Below, piece by piece: positions 63,837 through 64,000 of a DNA stretch of 64,000 bases. The notes beneath the pieces are model-generated. The model worked only from the letters and a program-made list of their open reading frames with translations. It had not been told where the DNA came from and did no database searches. The position numbers and the translations under genes were made by a program. The first letter of the stretch is position 1, and every line of letters begins with the position of its first letter. The stretch spans positions 62,001 through 126,000 of the forward strand of contig JAZGEF010000039.1 of assembly GCA_036478595.1 (NCBI GenBank), given 5' to 3'. This stretch comes from Granulosicoccus sp036478595. Its GTDB lineage: Bacteria > Pseudomonadota > Gammaproteobacteria > Granulosicoccales > Granulosicoccaceae.

Positions 63837-64000
63837 GGTAGCTAACCTGTTGTTTTAATCGAATAAGTGAGTTTTATCGACCCGATAGAAGGGGTCTAAA
63901 AGCCAGGTACGCGATAATGGGAACAAGTAGCCTGGTCAGCACGTGATAAGTGTGAAGCAGGCGCATAGGGTTAGCTGTGGCAAGCTGCCTCAACAAGGGT

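Overview
The window is a compact, almost gap-free piece of chromosome from a gammaproteobacterium. The gene orders are the classic gammaproteobacterial ones: miaB-phoH-ybeY-corC-lnt; lgt-thyA-folA; apaH-apaG-rsmA-pdxA-surA-lptD; rlpA-dacA-ybeD-lipB-lipA; hemA-prfA-prmC divergent from a TPR lipoprotein gene and lolB-ispE-tRNA-Gln-prs-rplY-pth-ychF. A complete LptD/SurA/LolB set and several lipoproteins show a Gram-negative envelope. I cannot name the genus; the mix would fit a free-living marine lineage, but that is inference.

Layout. 1-4.5 kb: tRNA and rRNA maturation genes and apolipoprotein acylation. 4.5-9.2 kb: a tandem glycine riboswitch driving the glycine cleavage genes gcvT-gcvH-gcvP. 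9.3-14.2 kb: a small outer-membrane protein, hemL with an overlapping sulfotransferase-like gene, fructose-bisphosphatase, a YcgN-like protein and the anti-sigma factor rsd. 14.2-18.7 kb: rlmI, a sulfurtransferase, lgt, thyA, folA. 18.7-25.6 kb: a minus-strand run from lptD to apaH plus an AT-richer orphan ORF. 25.7-31.6 kb: ung, mltB, rlpA, dacA, ybeD, lipB, lipA. 31.6-37.2 kb: a structured intergenic region, a hybrid sensor kinase, pdxH, yajQ, rsmJ, a Rieske-fold protein without cluster ligands, slyX. 37.3-42.7 kb: gatCAB, a BON lipoprotein, a BASS-like transporter, hslO. 42.9-50.4 kb: a two-domain glycosyltransferase, moeB, acpH, and convergent ppk and ppx. 50.3-60.7 kb: prmC-prfA-hemA and the lolB-to-ychF block with tRNA-Gln. 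60.7-64 kb: an EamA transporter, a PLP-dependent dehydratase, tRNA-Met and a DHH-family protein.

How the genes work together: GcvT/H/P need lipoate, and lipB/lipA supply it. lgt and lnt bracket lipoprotein maturation, and lolB helps deliver the products. surA and lptD are translationally coupled and act in outer-membrane assembly. thyA and folA are adjacent and recycle folate. hemL and hemA, about 40 kb apart, make 5-aminolevulinate from glutamyl-tRNA. ppk and ppx make and degrade polyphosphate.

No phage, insertion sequence, CRISPR array, defence island or biosynthetic cluster is visible. No gap between genes exceeds 300 bases. The most unusual items are the Rieske-fold protein that keeps the disulfide cysteines but has lost all four cluster ligands (36293-36895); an H-type pseudoknot-like RNA between lipA and the sensor kinase; a possible minus-strand small-protein transcript at about 14.22-14.39 kb; and an apparent CTG start for lipB that overlaps the ybeD stop codon.
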